Positions 8,523 through 16,485 of a stretch of DNA of 64,000 bases are shown piece by piece; positions within the stretch are counted from its first letter, which is position 1, and each line of letters begins with the position of its first letter. Source of the stretch: Bdellovibrionales bacterium (lineage in GTDB: Bacteria > Bdellovibrionota > Bdellovibrionia > Bdellovibrionales > Bdellovibrionaceae). The position numbers and the translations under genes were made by a program. The notes below the pieces were generated by a model that was not told where the DNA came from, searched no databases, and saw only the letters and a list, made by a program, of their open reading frames with translations. The stretch lies in NCBI GenBank assembly GCA_018266295.1, contig JAFEAQ010000004.1:248001-312000 (forward strand), given 5' to 3'.

Positions 8523-9572
8523 TTATTTCTTTGCGAGTTCTTCGAGAGCTTCTTTTGCTGAGATCACTCGATTGAAGGTGTTTTGCAAATCTGCCGCCTT
8601 CATCAAGCCGTTTTCAACCATCCATTGATCGTTAAACGCTTTGCTGAGGTAAGCTCGACCACTGTCTGGAAAAATCACGACGATGTTAGATGGCTTTTCC
8701 AATTTTTCTGCTGCTTTTGCTGCTCCAACTAGTGCTAAACCGCTCGATGGACCTACCAACAGACCTTCTTTTGCTACCAATTCGCGCGTGATATCAAAAG
8801 CCTCTTGGTCCGACACCTTAATAAAGCCATCGTACAACTTCAAATGAACATTTCCCGGCAACATGTCTTCGCCGACGCCTTCGACTTTATAAGAGCCTGG
8901 AGGGTCTACGACTCTATTGTGATAATACAAATCGTAAAGAATGCTGCCGATTGGGTCCGCGCAGATCACTTTTGCATGTGGGTTTTTCTCTTTCAAAAAC
9001 TTTGCGCAACCTGAAAGTGTTCCACCAGTGCCGGCTCCGCCAACCAACATGTCGACTTTGCCTTCCATTTGTTCCCAAATTTCAGGTCCTGTTGTCTCAT
9101 AATGACGTTTAGGATTGTCTGGATTGTGGAATTGATTCACGAGGAACGCGCCTGGAATCGTATCTGCAAGCTTTTGAGCCACAGAATAGTGTGACATTGG
9201 ATCTTCTGGAGCAGCACTCGTCGGAGTGATGATCACGCGAGCTCCATAAGCACGAAGGATCGCTCTTTTTTCTTCACTCATCTTCTCAGGCATCGTGAAA
9301 ATGCATTTATAGCCCTTCACTGCCCCGACGAGCGCCAAACCAACCCCTGTGTTACCCGAAGTTGCTTCGATAATTGTGCCACCTGGCTTCAAATCGCCGC
9401 GCTTTTCTGCTTCTTCGATCATTGCGATCGCCACGCGATCCTTAATACTGCCGCCTGGATTGAGGTATTCCACTTTCGCGAAAAAATTATGTTTCGAGTT
9501 AGGGAAGATTTTCTTGAGTTGAACAATAGGCGTGTGCCCGACGGTTTCGAGGATACTTTTATTATAAGACAT
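8523..9572 (-). CDS. Cystathionine beta-synthase (no CBS domains)
   Basis: A 349-residue fold-type II PLP enzyme. The PLP lysine sits in the motif NPGGSIKDRVA, followed by the substrate loop ATSGNTGVGLAL and the phosphate-cradle GGAGTGGTLSG. The segment YKVEGVGEDMLPGN is characteristic of cystathionine beta-synthase rather than plain cysteine synthase. No regulatory CBS domain pair follows, unlike human CBS. It condenses serine (or O-acetylserine) with homocysteine to cystathionine. With the downstream gamma-lyase gene it makes a two-gene reverse transsulfuration operon for turning methionine-derived homocysteine into cysteine, plausible for an organism feeding on host amino acids. Confidence 0.9.
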   Translation of the reverse strand: MSYNKSILETVGHTPIVQLKKIFPNSKHNFFAKVEYLNPGGSIKDRVAIAMIEEAEKRGDLKPGGTIIEATSGNTGVGLALVGAVKGYKCIFTMPEKMSEEKRAILRAYGARVIITPTSAAPEDPMSHYSVAQKLADTIPGAFLVNQFHNPDNPKRHYETTGPEIWEQMEGKVDMLVGGAGTGGTLSGCAKFLKEKNPHAKVICADPIGSILYDLYYHNRVVDPPGSYKVEGVGEDMLPGNVHLKLYDGFIKVSDQEAFDITRELVAKEGLLVGPSSGLALVGAAKAAEKLEKPSNIVVIFPDSGRAYLSKAFNDQWMVENGLMKAADLQNTFNRVISAKEALEELAKK

Positions 9573-9590
9573 GTGGGAAATGGACTTTCT

Positions 9591-9800
9591 CTAGTTTTCG
9601 AGTTCTTTTTTGGTTTGCTGGCGCAAATAAACGGTGTTCATCGACTGCAGAACCGTATTCATTTGAGTCAATGGATCGACAGAATAGTTCATGCCAAGCT
9701 TCGTCGAAAGCTTCTTAACCGTGTTCTTGTTGGGTTGATCCTTCATCAATTCATCAACCAACATCTCAAGATCTTGTTGCTTCGTGCAGACTCTTGTCAT
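9591..9800 (-). CDS. Small conserved-looking protein of unknown function (69 residues)
   Basis: A short protein with no signal peptide or membrane segment. The start at 9800 is chosen because a near-perfect ribosome site (GGAGG) lies 6 bases upstream. Its content is mostly helical and charged (for example DLEMLVDELMKDQPNKNTVKKL). It lies 26 bases after the stop of a Tad-type membrane protein gene and 18 bases before the cystathionine beta-synthase start, so it may be read with either. No family is recognised. Confidence 0.6.
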   Translation of the reverse strand: MTRVCTKQQDLEMLVDELMKDQPNKNTVKKLSTKLGMNYSVDPLTQMNTVLQSMNTVYLRQQTKKELEN

Positions 9801-9826
9801 TGCTATCCTCCAACACCCCCACTGTA

Positions 9827-10264
9827 TCACCCACCTCCGAAAGAGTGAAAAAAATTATCAAGGAGTGGGCCAAAAAGAAGCATCAAAAACGCTGGAAACT
9901 GCAGCAAAAGCAGCGGAGCGAGCAGTAGAAAGGGTAGCTTCGCCAGTTTACGATTGATTTCATCTTGGCAGGCTTCGATCGTTTCCTGCTCCAGCTGACA
10001 CAGATAAACATAAATACTTTCACCGCGCATTCCCCGCTCCAGTAGTTCGAGCAGACTGCGCCGGTATTGCGATTGATGCCGTACCAGCAAGTAACCCACC
10101 GGCAACCCCTGATCCAAGTGCCCGAGCCATTTTGAAACGTCTTTAGCAAAGCTTGAGCGCTCGGCCCTTACATAACTGAGCACACCCGTGCGGGTAGAAT
10201 GGCCCGTTTCGATCGACCGCTTCACATGTGCGATGAGTTGCAGCGGTGGCGCTATGTGGTCCAT
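9827..10264 (-). CDS. Type II secretion/Tad F-domain membrane protein (TadC-like)
   Basis: A 145-residue protein with a T2SF/TadC-like organisation: a helical cytosolic portion (VKRSIETGHSTRTGVLSYV...LGHLDQGLPVGYLL) followed by two hydrophobic spans at the C-terminus (LPFLLLAPLLLLQFPAFLMLL, then FGPLLDNFF). Its start overlaps the end of the upstream Tad-like gene by 13 bases, implying translational coupling. In Tad systems TadB and TadC form the inner-membrane platform for Flp pilus assembly. It is shorter than most TadC proteins (about 300 residues). No TadA/CpaF ATPase gene is seen nearby. Confidence 0.6.
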   Translation of the reverse strand: MDHIAPPLQLIAHVKRSIETGHSTRTGVLSYVRAERSSFAKDVSKWLGHLDQGLPVGYLLVRHQSQYRRSLLELLERGMRGESIYVYLCQLEQETIEACQDEINRKLAKLPFLLLAPLLLLQFPAFLMLLFGPLLDNFFHSFGGG

Positions 10265-10989
10265 TGAAGTCTCCTGCCGATGACAAAAACTGTCACCACC
10301 CCGATAAAAAACAAAGTTCCTGACACCAAAATCAGTGTCTGATGCTGATAAAAACCGAATTGAGTGATCATAAAAAGCAACAATCCGGCAAAAAGAAGCG
10401 TCGAAATGGCTGCTTGCATGCGAATTTGCAAACTCACTTGTCCAGACCTACGTCGAAAGTCCTCCAACGTTTTCAAATTCCGGCGCAACGAGCGCAGTTG
10501 ATCGACGCATTTCGCCTGAGACTTCTCGATGCGGCTGAGTTCTCCAAAAAGTTTTTTCAAAGAGGGGGATTTCAAACTCGCAGGAGAGTTTTCCACCGCG
10601 ATTGCATGAACAAGGTTTTCCCACGAAACCCGCAGTAGGCTTGGCTCTTGTCGCGACAACATCACCAAAGATGCGCGCAAAGAATGGCCGGATTGAACAC
10701 TTAATATCAAATGATCTAACATTCGCAGCGTGTGTGATTGGATCAGTTTTTCCTGATAACGAGAAAAAAGTTGTGGCAAAAGCTTTAGCAAAATAAAAAC
10801 CATGCCGAAGAAAATCCACAGAAGACTCGGGTGCGGGGCCAAGATGACGAAGAAAACGATCATCAACGCCGCCAAAACCAGAAAAATGCGCGTGTGAAGA
10901 TTCGAAAGGCCGATTTTTTGCAGAGAAGAGCGCAGAATCCGATGCGCGAACACGAATCCGAGACTCGTAAGCAGGATAGAAACATTCAT
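10252..10989 (-). CDS. Type II secretion/Tad F-domain membrane protein (TadB-like)
   Basis: A 245-residue inner-membrane protein. Three N-terminal hydrophobic segments, a cytosolic helical T2SF-like region (HLILSVQSGHSLRASLVMLS...) and two C-terminal spans fit TadB. The start at 10989 is chosen because GGAGGT lies 7 bases upstream; the frame is open 45 bases further without a ribosome site. It is the first gene of a two-gene Tad-like unit. Platform proteins of this type work with a hexameric ATPase and pilin or pseudopilin, none of which is adjacent; a Flp-like protein is encoded at 47983-48849. The assignment rests on topology and short motifs. Confidence 0.6.
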   Translation of the reverse strand: MNVSILLTSLGFVFAHRILRSSLQKIGLSNLHTRIFLVLAALMIVFFVILAPHPSLLWIFFGMVFILLKLLPQLFSRYQEKLIQSHTLRMLDHLILSVQSGHSLRASLVMLSRQEPSLLRVSWENLVHAIAVENSPASLKSPSLKKLFGELSRIEKSQAKCVDQLRSLRRNLKTLEDFRRRSGQVSLQIRMQAAISTLLFAGLLLFMITQFGFYQHQTLILVSGTLFFIGVVTVFVIGRRLQWTT

Positions 10990-11135
10990 GAGCGTGACCT
11001 CCATGCCAAGAGTTCTCGCAAAAAAGGTGCCCATGAATTTTTTTATTGACGGCGCAAGTCGAATTGTGAAGACTTAGGGTAAGAAGTTTATTGAAGCAGT
11101 TAACAACAACAACGATTGCATCCTAGGAGGAGCAA

Positions 11136-11228
11136 ATGGCAAAAAAGAAAGCTACTAAAAAAGCAGCTAAAAAAACTACAAAAAAAGCTACTAAAAAGAA
11201 AGCTACTAAAAAAGCTTCTAAAAAATAG
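11136..11228 (+). CDS. 30-residue Lys/Ala/Thr-rich basic peptide
   Basis: A 30-codon gene with a strong ribosome site (TAGGAGGAG) 5 bases before ATG and an intrinsic terminator 27 bases after the stop. The product is Met followed only by Lys, Ala, Thr and one Ser (repeats of KKAT/KKAA). It resembles the lysine tails of bacterial histone H1-like proteins and the C-terminal tail of this organism's own L21 protein (55622-56203). A complete ribosome site, stop and terminator argue that it is a real gene and not a fragment. It may bind DNA or RNA electrostatically; that is inference. Confidence 0.65.
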   Translation: MAKKKATKKAAKKTTKKATKKKATKKASKK

Positions 11229-11254
11229 TTTTTTTGGTACTGATACAGTACTTT

Positions 11255-11285
11255 AAAACCCTCGGTGAAAACCGGGGGTTTTTTT
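11255..11285 (+). terminator. Intrinsic terminator of the basic peptide gene
   Basis: AACCCTCGG pairs with CCGGGGGTT around a TGAAAA loop (9 base pairs with one G-U), followed by a run of seven or more T. A smaller perfect inverted repeat, GTACTG-ATA-CAGTAC, lies just upstream at 11237-11251. Confidence 0.88.
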
Positions 11286-11649
11286 ATGCCTGAAATGCTT
11301 TTCTCTCTGTGTTTTCCCTCTGAGAGCTGGACTCTTGTCTTAAGAACAGGCTTTATTTTTTTCGCCGTTAATTACTGGCTCCGCACTTCTTCCTGCATCC
11401 TGCAATCAGGGCTCGCGCCCCGAACCCCCGAGAGCTCGGCCATCGTGGCCGACCTCCTAGTGTCTCCATAGGAAATAGAAAACCTCATAGCTCTCGCTGA
11501 TATTGAGGTCTGTACTTGTATTAAAGTTCTTTTCCCTGACGGCCAGGACGGCCGGCAGGAAGGCCCTCTCATGGATGGAGGGACTTCGGTGTGCCCGAAT
11601 CTGCTGTGACGAGTACTTAAGAAGATTAGTAAATCACAAAAAAAGCGGC
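11286..11649. other. Intergenic stretch without a convincing gene
   Basis: About 360 bases between the basic peptide gene and the beta-barrel gene. It is GC-rich in its second half and has small inverted repeats such as GGCCATCGTGGCC and a repeated GACGGCC. On the minus strand a frame stays open from about 11635 to a TAG at 11457, but has no ATG or GTG start with a ribosome site. Directly after it a 23-codon frame has a good ribosome site. This could be a decayed gene, a repeat element or a structured RNA. Nothing here can be named. Confidence 0.5.
11372..11443 (-). CDS. Possible 23-residue short ORF with strong ribosome site
   Basis: On the minus strand AGGAGGT (11452-11458) lies 8 bases before ATG 11443, and a 23-codon frame follows (begins MAELSGVRGAS). 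The product has no recognised family and no hydrophobic segment. The ideal ribosome site is the only support. It may be fortuitous in a GC-rich stretch. Confidence 0.2.
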   Translation of the reverse strand: MAELSGVRGASPDCRMQEEVRSQ

Positions 11650-12264
11650 CTAGAAGTAATACCCAGCGCCCACGGTCCCTGTCGGAACAATATTGCCATG
11701 ATGAACATCGCCGAGCAGGACAAACTCCGCAAACAGCGACGTGCCAGCAAGCTCACCACGCAAGGTGGTGTACTGCAAACCAACGGAGCCTGAAAGGAAA
11801 TCTGTGGCGAATTTGCCGTCGGCTTTTTCCTGATCTGTCAAAACTCGATCCAAAACGGCTGAATTCTTGTAATTTCCACCACCACTCGCGTTGTACCAGC
11901 GTGAGTAGCCCAATGTTGTATAAGGAGCGACCGTGTCGCCCAAGAATGTATGTTTCCACAAAAGGTTGAAGGAACTGTAACCATCGCCGCCACCAACTCC
12001 CGCCATCGCGCCGTCAGCATCTTCGAAGTTGATTTCGATATTGAAGCCATAAAAGCCCAAAGAACCGCCCAAACCCAGACCTAATCCGATCTTGCGGGCC
12101 TCGCGAAGAGCCAAGTTGTCAGCATAGTTGTTGTTTTCGTCTACTTTAAAGACACTCGCAGCTGTGGAGCTGAAGTCTGTTTCATCAAGATCTTGAGTGC
12201 TGGCATAAGACAAAGGCATGGCCAAAAATGCAGCGATAGCGAATAGACTCTGAAGATAACGCAT
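11650..12264 (-). CDS. Small outer-membrane beta-barrel-like protein, end of Mla-like operon
   Basis: A 204-residue exported protein with a signal peptide ending near LSYAS. The mature part has alternating hydrophobic/polar strands rich in Gly, Tyr and Phe (GLGLGLGGSLGFYGFNIEI, YSSFNLLWKHTFLG, TSLFAEFVLLGDV) and ends in GAGYYF, a C-terminal Phe typical of outer-membrane barrels. It starts 8 bases after the stop of the MlaD-like gene and has a GGGGG ribosome site, so it is probably the last gene of that operon. It may be the outer-membrane partner of the lipid transporter; no family is recognised. Confidence 0.7.
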   Translation of the reverse strand: MRYLQSLFAIAAFLAMPLSYASTQDLDETDFSSTAASVFKVDENNNYADNLALREARKIGLGLGLGGSLGFYGFNIEINFEDADGAMAGVGGGDGYSSFNLLWKHTFLGDTVAPYTTLGYSRWYNASGGGNYKNSAVLDRVLTDQEKADGKFATDFLSGSVGLQYTTLRGELAGTSLFAEFVLLGDVHHGNIVPTGTVGAGYYF

Positions 12265-12272
12265 TTAACCCC

Positions 12273-13049
12273 CTATAAAACGCGAGCTCTCACACCCTCT
12301 TCTTGGAAAAACTTTTTAAGAGCCGGTCCATCCAAGGGTTCCAAACGGAAGAGAAGCTTATGAACCAAGTTGAAAGTATCTTGGGACTTTTTCGTGCGTA
12401 GCTCACCCGTTAAGTAAGCCATGTCATCGCTTATCTTGATGGCATTATCAAGCAGTCTTCCCATGTCTTTGTTCTTCGACGTTTTGTCTAGGAGCGCCAA
12501 AGTCTTATTGAAGTTCGTCATCAAACGGTCCACCTGCGAGATCACGTTGCTGACAGAGCCCTCATTTTTTTCAACAAGTTCAATAATTTTGCCTGCTAAG
12601 CCATAGCTTTGCGAAATCAACTGGTCAATTCGAGGAGGATCTTCGCCACGGACATAGTCGCCGTTAGAGAGTTCTGCTGAATCTGTGCTGCCCGGCGAAA
12701 TTTCGAGAAATTTTTCCCCGATCACGCCTGCAAGATTGATGAAATATTTAGAGTCTTTACGAATTGTCGGCCAAGCCTTCTTATCAATCGTGATTTCAAG
12801 ACGAAGCTTCACCTCTTCGCCTTGAGGGCTTTTATATCCAGGTTCAAAACTGATTTTCTTCACCTTGCCGACTTTAATGCCCATCACGCGCACAGGAGAG
12901 CCTTCTTCAATACCACCAGCGTAGTTGTACATGACGTTGAGTTCGCGAGTGTTCGAAAATGGTGAAACCAGTCCCATCATATATGCAAAAGTGACAATAA
13001 GAATAATCGCAGCAAGTGCCAGCAAACCAACCTTGGTTTCAATCTTCAT
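12273..13049 (-). CDS. mlaD: MlaD-like MCE-domain lipid-transport protein
   Basis: A 258-residue protein with one N-terminal membrane anchor (VGLLALAAIILIVTFAYMMG) and an MCE domain (about residues 37-120) with the family features GIEEGSPVRVMGIKVGKVK and INLAGVIGEKFLEISPG. MCE proteins form hexameric periplasmic rings that pass phospholipids between the inner membrane and the outer membrane. The C-terminal part (about 130-258) is helical and longer than in E. coli MlaD. It lies 42 bases after the second permease gene and just before the small barrel gene. It is the only MCE protein in the locus. Confidence 0.9.
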   Translation of the reverse strand: MKIETKVGLLALAAIILIVTFAYMMGLVSPFSNTRELNVMYNYAGGIEEGSPVRVMGIKVGKVKKISFEPGYKSPQGEEVKLRLEITIDKKAWPTIRKDSKYFINLAGVIGEKFLEISPGSTDSAELSNGDYVRGEDPPRIDQLISQSYGLAGKIIELVEKNEGSVSNVISQVDRLMTNFNKTLALLDKTSKNKDMGRLLDNAIKISDDMAYLTGELRTKKSQDTFNLVHKLLFRLEPLDGPALKKFFQEEGVRARVL

Positions 13050-13091
13050 AACAAGTCTCCATGAGATTCAAGCATCCGGCTTAAATCTCCA

Positions 13092-13784
13092 TTAGTATAG
13101 ATAACTGAAGGCATAAGACAAAAGAAAATCAATCACGATCACAGCCATTGATCCCACAACCACACTGTTCGTCGTTGCTCGGCCGACTCCTTCGGCGCCA
13201 GCTTCACAGCGAAAACCGAAGTAACAACTGATGAGTGGAATAACCGCGCCAAAACATGCCGCTTTGATGATCGCAAAAATCAAATCTTTGAACTGAACAA
13301 AGCGTTTCATTCCCGAAATGAACAGCGCCGGCGTATAACCAAGATACGAACTGCTCACTGCCATCGCACTGAAAATACACGTCATATTTGCAACTATGGT
13401 TAGCAAAACGGCACCGAGGATGCATGCCACTAGTCTTGGAATAACTAAATAATTTGTCGGGCTGATGCCAAGCATTTTGAGAGCGTCAATTTGCTCTGTG
13501 ACCTGCATAGTTCCCACTTCGGCAGCAATCCCCGCCCCCACACGTGAAGTTAAAAGCAATGCTGTGACGACAGCCGCCAGCTCACGCAAAATCAGCATTG
13601 CCGCAAAGCCTGGAACCATCGAATCGTTTTGAATGACAAGTTTCATATGGAATGATGACTCCAGAATCGTCACCATCGCCGCGAAGCAAACACAGAAAAC
13701 AATAATAATAAGGCTGCCATTGCCGACGAAATATAGCTGCTCAAAGGTTTCTTTCCAGCGGAATTGCTGTGCTTTTGCCGCCAT
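13092..13784 (-). CDS. MlaE-like ABC permease, second paralogue
   Basis: A 230-residue inner-membrane protein of the MlaE/TTG2B family. It has the conserved permease signature RELAAVVTALLLTSRVGAG followed by AAEVGTMQVTEQIDALKMLG, several hydrophobic spans, and the C-terminal GAEGVGRATTNSVVVG. Its start directly abuts the stop of the first permease gene. It is shorter at the N-terminus than the upstream paralogue and differs at most positions, so the two are old paralogues, not a recent duplication. Bacterial MlaE normally works as a homodimer; two unequal copies in one operon suggest a heterodimer. Confidence 0.88.
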   Translation of the reverse strand: MAAKAQQFRWKETFEQLYFVGNGSLIIIVFCVCFAAMVTILESSFHMKLVIQNDSMVPGFAAMLILRELAAVVTALLLTSRVGAGIAAEVGTMQVTEQIDALKMLGISPTNYLVIPRLVACILGAVLLTIVANMTCIFSAMAVSSSYLGYTPALFISGMKRFVQFKDLIFAIIKAACFGAVIPLISCYFGFRCEAGAEGVGRATTNSVVVGSMAVIVIDFLLSYAFSYLY

Positions 13785-14570
13785 CTAAAAACCTCTCACC
13801 ATATGCAGAACGATTTCGCCTAAGAAACTTGTCAGCCAATCCGTCACAACAATCGCAATCATAGTAATCACGGCTGTAGAAACCACCGAACGACCAACAC
13901 CTTTGGCTCCGCCCGTGGTGAAGTAACCTTTTTGCGTGCACACTGTCGCTAGAACCGTTCCGAAGACGAAGCATTTTGTCAGGCCACTAATAATAGATGG
14001 AATGGAGATAATTGTCGGCACATGGCGCATGTATTCTTCGGGATTAACTCCCGCGAAGAAGAATCCCAGGAACATTCCGCCCAAAATAGACATGAAAAGA
14101 CCCAAAAACAGCAGAAAAAAGCTCGATATAACGATGCCAAGGAATCTTGGGACGATGATTTCTTGCATCGGATTTGCTCCCAAGCAACGAATTGCATCGA
14201 TTTGTTCAGTCACTCGCATTGTTCCCAGCTCCGCAGAGGTAAAGGCGCCGATTTTTCCGCTCAGCATGAAGGCTATCAAAAGCGGGCCCACTTCACGAAA
14301 TGTGGCACTTGTGGCAAGACCGCCGAGGAATCCCAGCGCGCCGAACTCTTTCATCTGCAAAGTAAATTGCACTGTCATGATAGCGCCAACAAAGAAGCCC
14401 GCCATCGCTGTCGTCGGAAAACTTTCGATTGTGACATGCCAGATCTGCTCAAGAATCAGACGCGCACGGCTCGGCCGGCGGATCATCGTCGTGATAATCT
14501 CCATAAAGAACAAAATACTTTGGCCAATTTCGTCGGCGATTTTAATCAGGCCCCGGATTGCAACCGTCAT
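13785..14570 (-). CDS. mlaE: MlaE-like ABC permease, first paralogue
   Basis: A 261-residue inner-membrane permease of the MlaE family. The N-terminal helix precedes TAMAGFFVGAIMTVQFTLQM, the signature REVGPLLIAFMLSGKIGA and AELGTMRVTEQIDAIRCLG, and the end GGAKGVGRSVVSTAVI. Length matches E. coli MlaE (260). The start overlaps the upstream ATPase gene by 4 bases (ATGA). It should form the membrane channel of a retrograde or anterograde phospholipid transporter together with the adjacent ATPase and MCE protein. Confidence 0.92.
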   Translation of the reverse strand: MTVAIRGLIKIADEIGQSILFFMEIITTMIRRPSRARLILEQIWHVTIESFPTTAMAGFFVGAIMTVQFTLQMKEFGALGFLGGLATSATFREVGPLLIAFMLSGKIGAFTSAELGTMRVTEQIDAIRCLGANPMQEIIVPRFLGIVISSFFLLFLGLFMSILGGMFLGFFFAGVNPEEYMRHVPTIISIPSIISGLTKCFVFGTVLATVCTQKGYFTTGGAKGVGRSVVSTAVITMIAIVVTDWLTSFLGEIVLHMVRGF

Positions 14571-15295
14571 GTAAGCACCTCAGCCATAAAGTCTCTTACC
14601 AGGGGAACCTTGGAATGTTTCATTTCTTCAGGAGTACCCAATGCAACAATATTTCCCTGATCTAAGACAACGATTCTATCTGCAATGCTCAGGGCACATT
14701 GCATATCATGACTGACAACGAGTGACGTCGTTTTGAGTGTGCGCGACAGATCTTGAATAAGCTGATTCACGGCATTGGTCGTAATCGGATCTAGGCCTGT
14801 GGTGGGCTCGTCAAAAAGCAGGATTTTTGGCTCTAAAGCGACCGTTCTTGCGAGGCTCACACGCTTTTGCATGCCGTACGAGATCTCTGCTGGTTTTTTA
14901 TTTTCGATCCCGCTCAAATGGACCAGACTGAGAGCTTTTGTAACGCGCCGATGGATTTCATCTTCCTCAAGACGAAAATGGCGGCGCAAACCAAAAGCGA
15001 CATTCTCGTAGATTGTGAGTGAATCAAATAAAGCCGGATGTTGGAAAACCATGCCGCATTTCTTACGAATCGGCAGATATTCTTCTTCGCTAAGACGACT
15101 AACCTCTTGTCCCTCAATCCAGATCTCACCTTCATCAGGACGAAGGAGGCCCACAAGGTTTTTTAGTAAAACGGATTTGCCGGTACCAGAAGTTCCCAAA
15201 ATAAAAAGAATCTCACCTTCACGGATATCCAGACTCAGTCCTTTCAGGACGGTCCGCTCGCCGAAGCGCTTAATGAGATTCTTAAAACTAATCAT
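14567..15295 (-). CDS. mlaF: MlaF-like ABC ATPase with canonical catalytic residues but altered signature motif
   Basis: A 242-residue ATPase, first gene of the Mla-like operon. It has Walker A GTSGTGKS (residues 34-41), the Q-loop Gln85, Walker B LLFDEP with catalytic Glu163, and the switch His196 in VSHD. The signature motif reads ISYGM (138-142) where LSGGQ or ISGGM is expected, so one key Gly is Tyr. ATG 15295 is used because the 12 further upstream codons begin with TTG and match no family start. A second, differently altered ATPase is encoded at 16486-17244; the two sets of changes are complementary. Confidence 0.92.
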   Translation of the reverse strand: MISFKNLIKRFGERTVLKGLSLDIREGEILFILGTSGTGKSVLLKNLVGLLRPDEGEIWIEGQEVSRLSEEEYLPIRKKCGMVFQHPALFDSLTIYENVAFGLRRHFRLEEDEIHRRVTKALSLVHLSGIENKKPAEISYGMQKRVSLARTVALEPKILLFDEPTTGLDPITTNAVNQLIQDLSRTLKTTSLVVSHDMQCALSIADRIVVLDQGNIVALGTPEEMKHSKVPLVRDFMAEVLT

Positions 15296-15425
15296 TCCGT
15301 TATCATAGATAGACTTCTTGCAGGATTGCAAGGCGGGAGCACACTAAAATCGCTCTCGTAACATTGACTTCTGATTGCATTTCGAAAATCAGTCTCGATA
15401 TGCTTGAACAACTATGGGGTTCTCG

Positions 15426-16469
15426 ATGACAAAACTATTCTTCTTAAGCTTTTCTTTACTTCTAACACTTCCAGCAATGGCGCAGAAATATCCTCAGCCA
15501 GGTGACTGCAAAAGCCATATTGCTCAGATTGTTTGCCTTGTTGATCCCGCAGATCCTTCCACTCCAGAGGCCGGATATCTGAAAAGACCTTGCAAACCTG
15601 GAAGCGAAGACTATCAAAGCTTTTTCGAACGCCACTATGATCGCTCGCCGGATGTGATTAAAAACATGTATTGCCATCTTGAAAAGATTTTCGTTGAGGT
15701 TGGGTTTCAAGGAACGGCCTATGCTTCTCAGGTTGTTGACCCCAGCGGAAAAATGACCGGCGGTGCGATCGGTATTCGCAAAGAGGTCTTAGATAATCCA
15801 CTGACTTATCCCCAATGGCTTTCGTGGAAAGAAGAAACCTCTTTCGGTGGCAGCACGACCGTGACAGGGCCAAGTTTAGATTTGATTCACTATCAAGCAA
15901 ACATTAATACACATGATTTATTCTTAGATTTTGTGCTCGCGCACGAGTTTGGTCATCTTTTTGACTTTACCAACAAACTCAATCAACTCGTCGACTGTCG
16001 CTGGGAAGAAGACGATCACGGCGGCCATCTTGTAGGAGCTTGCACTCCAATGCCGGGATCGTGGTCCTCCTTGAGTTGGCAAGGGGCCACATCACCAACA
16101 CCTGCAAACGACTATCCTTTCCGCAAAGAAACCTGTTTTTACTTTTGCAATGGTCATTATTTGCCAGCAGCAGATTCGACCGCGATGTTCAGCGGTCTCT
16201 TAGGCTCTAACTTCGCTAGTACTTATGCGGCTTCAAATATGGCAGATGATTGGGCCGAAACTTTTGCTTACTACACGATGATTCAAGCCCGCGGTTTTCA
16301 GCTCTACGTTGAAACGCACGGAAATGTTTTTGATCTCACGGGACATTTTGCTTCAGATTTGCTCGTCAGCAAACGCGCTTACGTCGAAGCCTTTTTACAA
16401 AGCCCCTTTTTATACCCTGGCGAAGGCAACGTAACACCTCACTCACGTAAGACGATTATCGATCGCTAG
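15426..16469 (+). CDS. Exported metalloprotease-like protein (HEFGH)
   Basis: A 347-residue protein with a signal peptide (MTKLFFLSFSLLLTLPAMAQ). The motif VLAHEFGHLFDF near residue 177 is a HExxH zinc site, and MADDWAETFAYY about 100 residues later could provide the third (Glu) ligand. It has many Cys residues, which suggests disulfides outside the cytoplasm. ATG 15426 is preferred over 15414 because the signal peptide starts there. It sits on the plus strand between the two Mla-type ATPase genes, so it interrupts what would otherwise be a single transport locus. The substrate is unknown. Confidence 0.65.
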   Translation: MTKLFFLSFSLLLTLPAMAQKYPQPGDCKSHIAQIVCLVDPADPSTPEAGYLKRPCKPGSEDYQSFFERHYDRSPDVIKNMYCHLEKIFVEVGFQGTAYASQVVDPSGKMTGGAIGIRKEVLDNPLTYPQWLSWKEETSFGGSTTVTGPSLDLIHYQANINTHDLFLDFVLAHEFGHLFDFTNKLNQLVDCRWEEDDHGGHLVGACTPMPGSWSSLSWQGATSPTPANDYPFRKETCFYFCNGHYLPAADSTAMFSGLLGSNFASTYAASNMADDWAETFAYYTMIQARGFQLYVETHGNVFDLTGHFASDLLVSKRAYVEAFLQSPFLYPGEGNVTPHSRKTIIDR

Positions 16470-16485
16470 TTTTTATATGGGCGCC

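Noticed and set aside
13936..14660. Two overlapping 212-codon frames on the plus strand
   Set aside because: Both are antisense to the MlaE and MlaF genes, whose proteins are well conserved.
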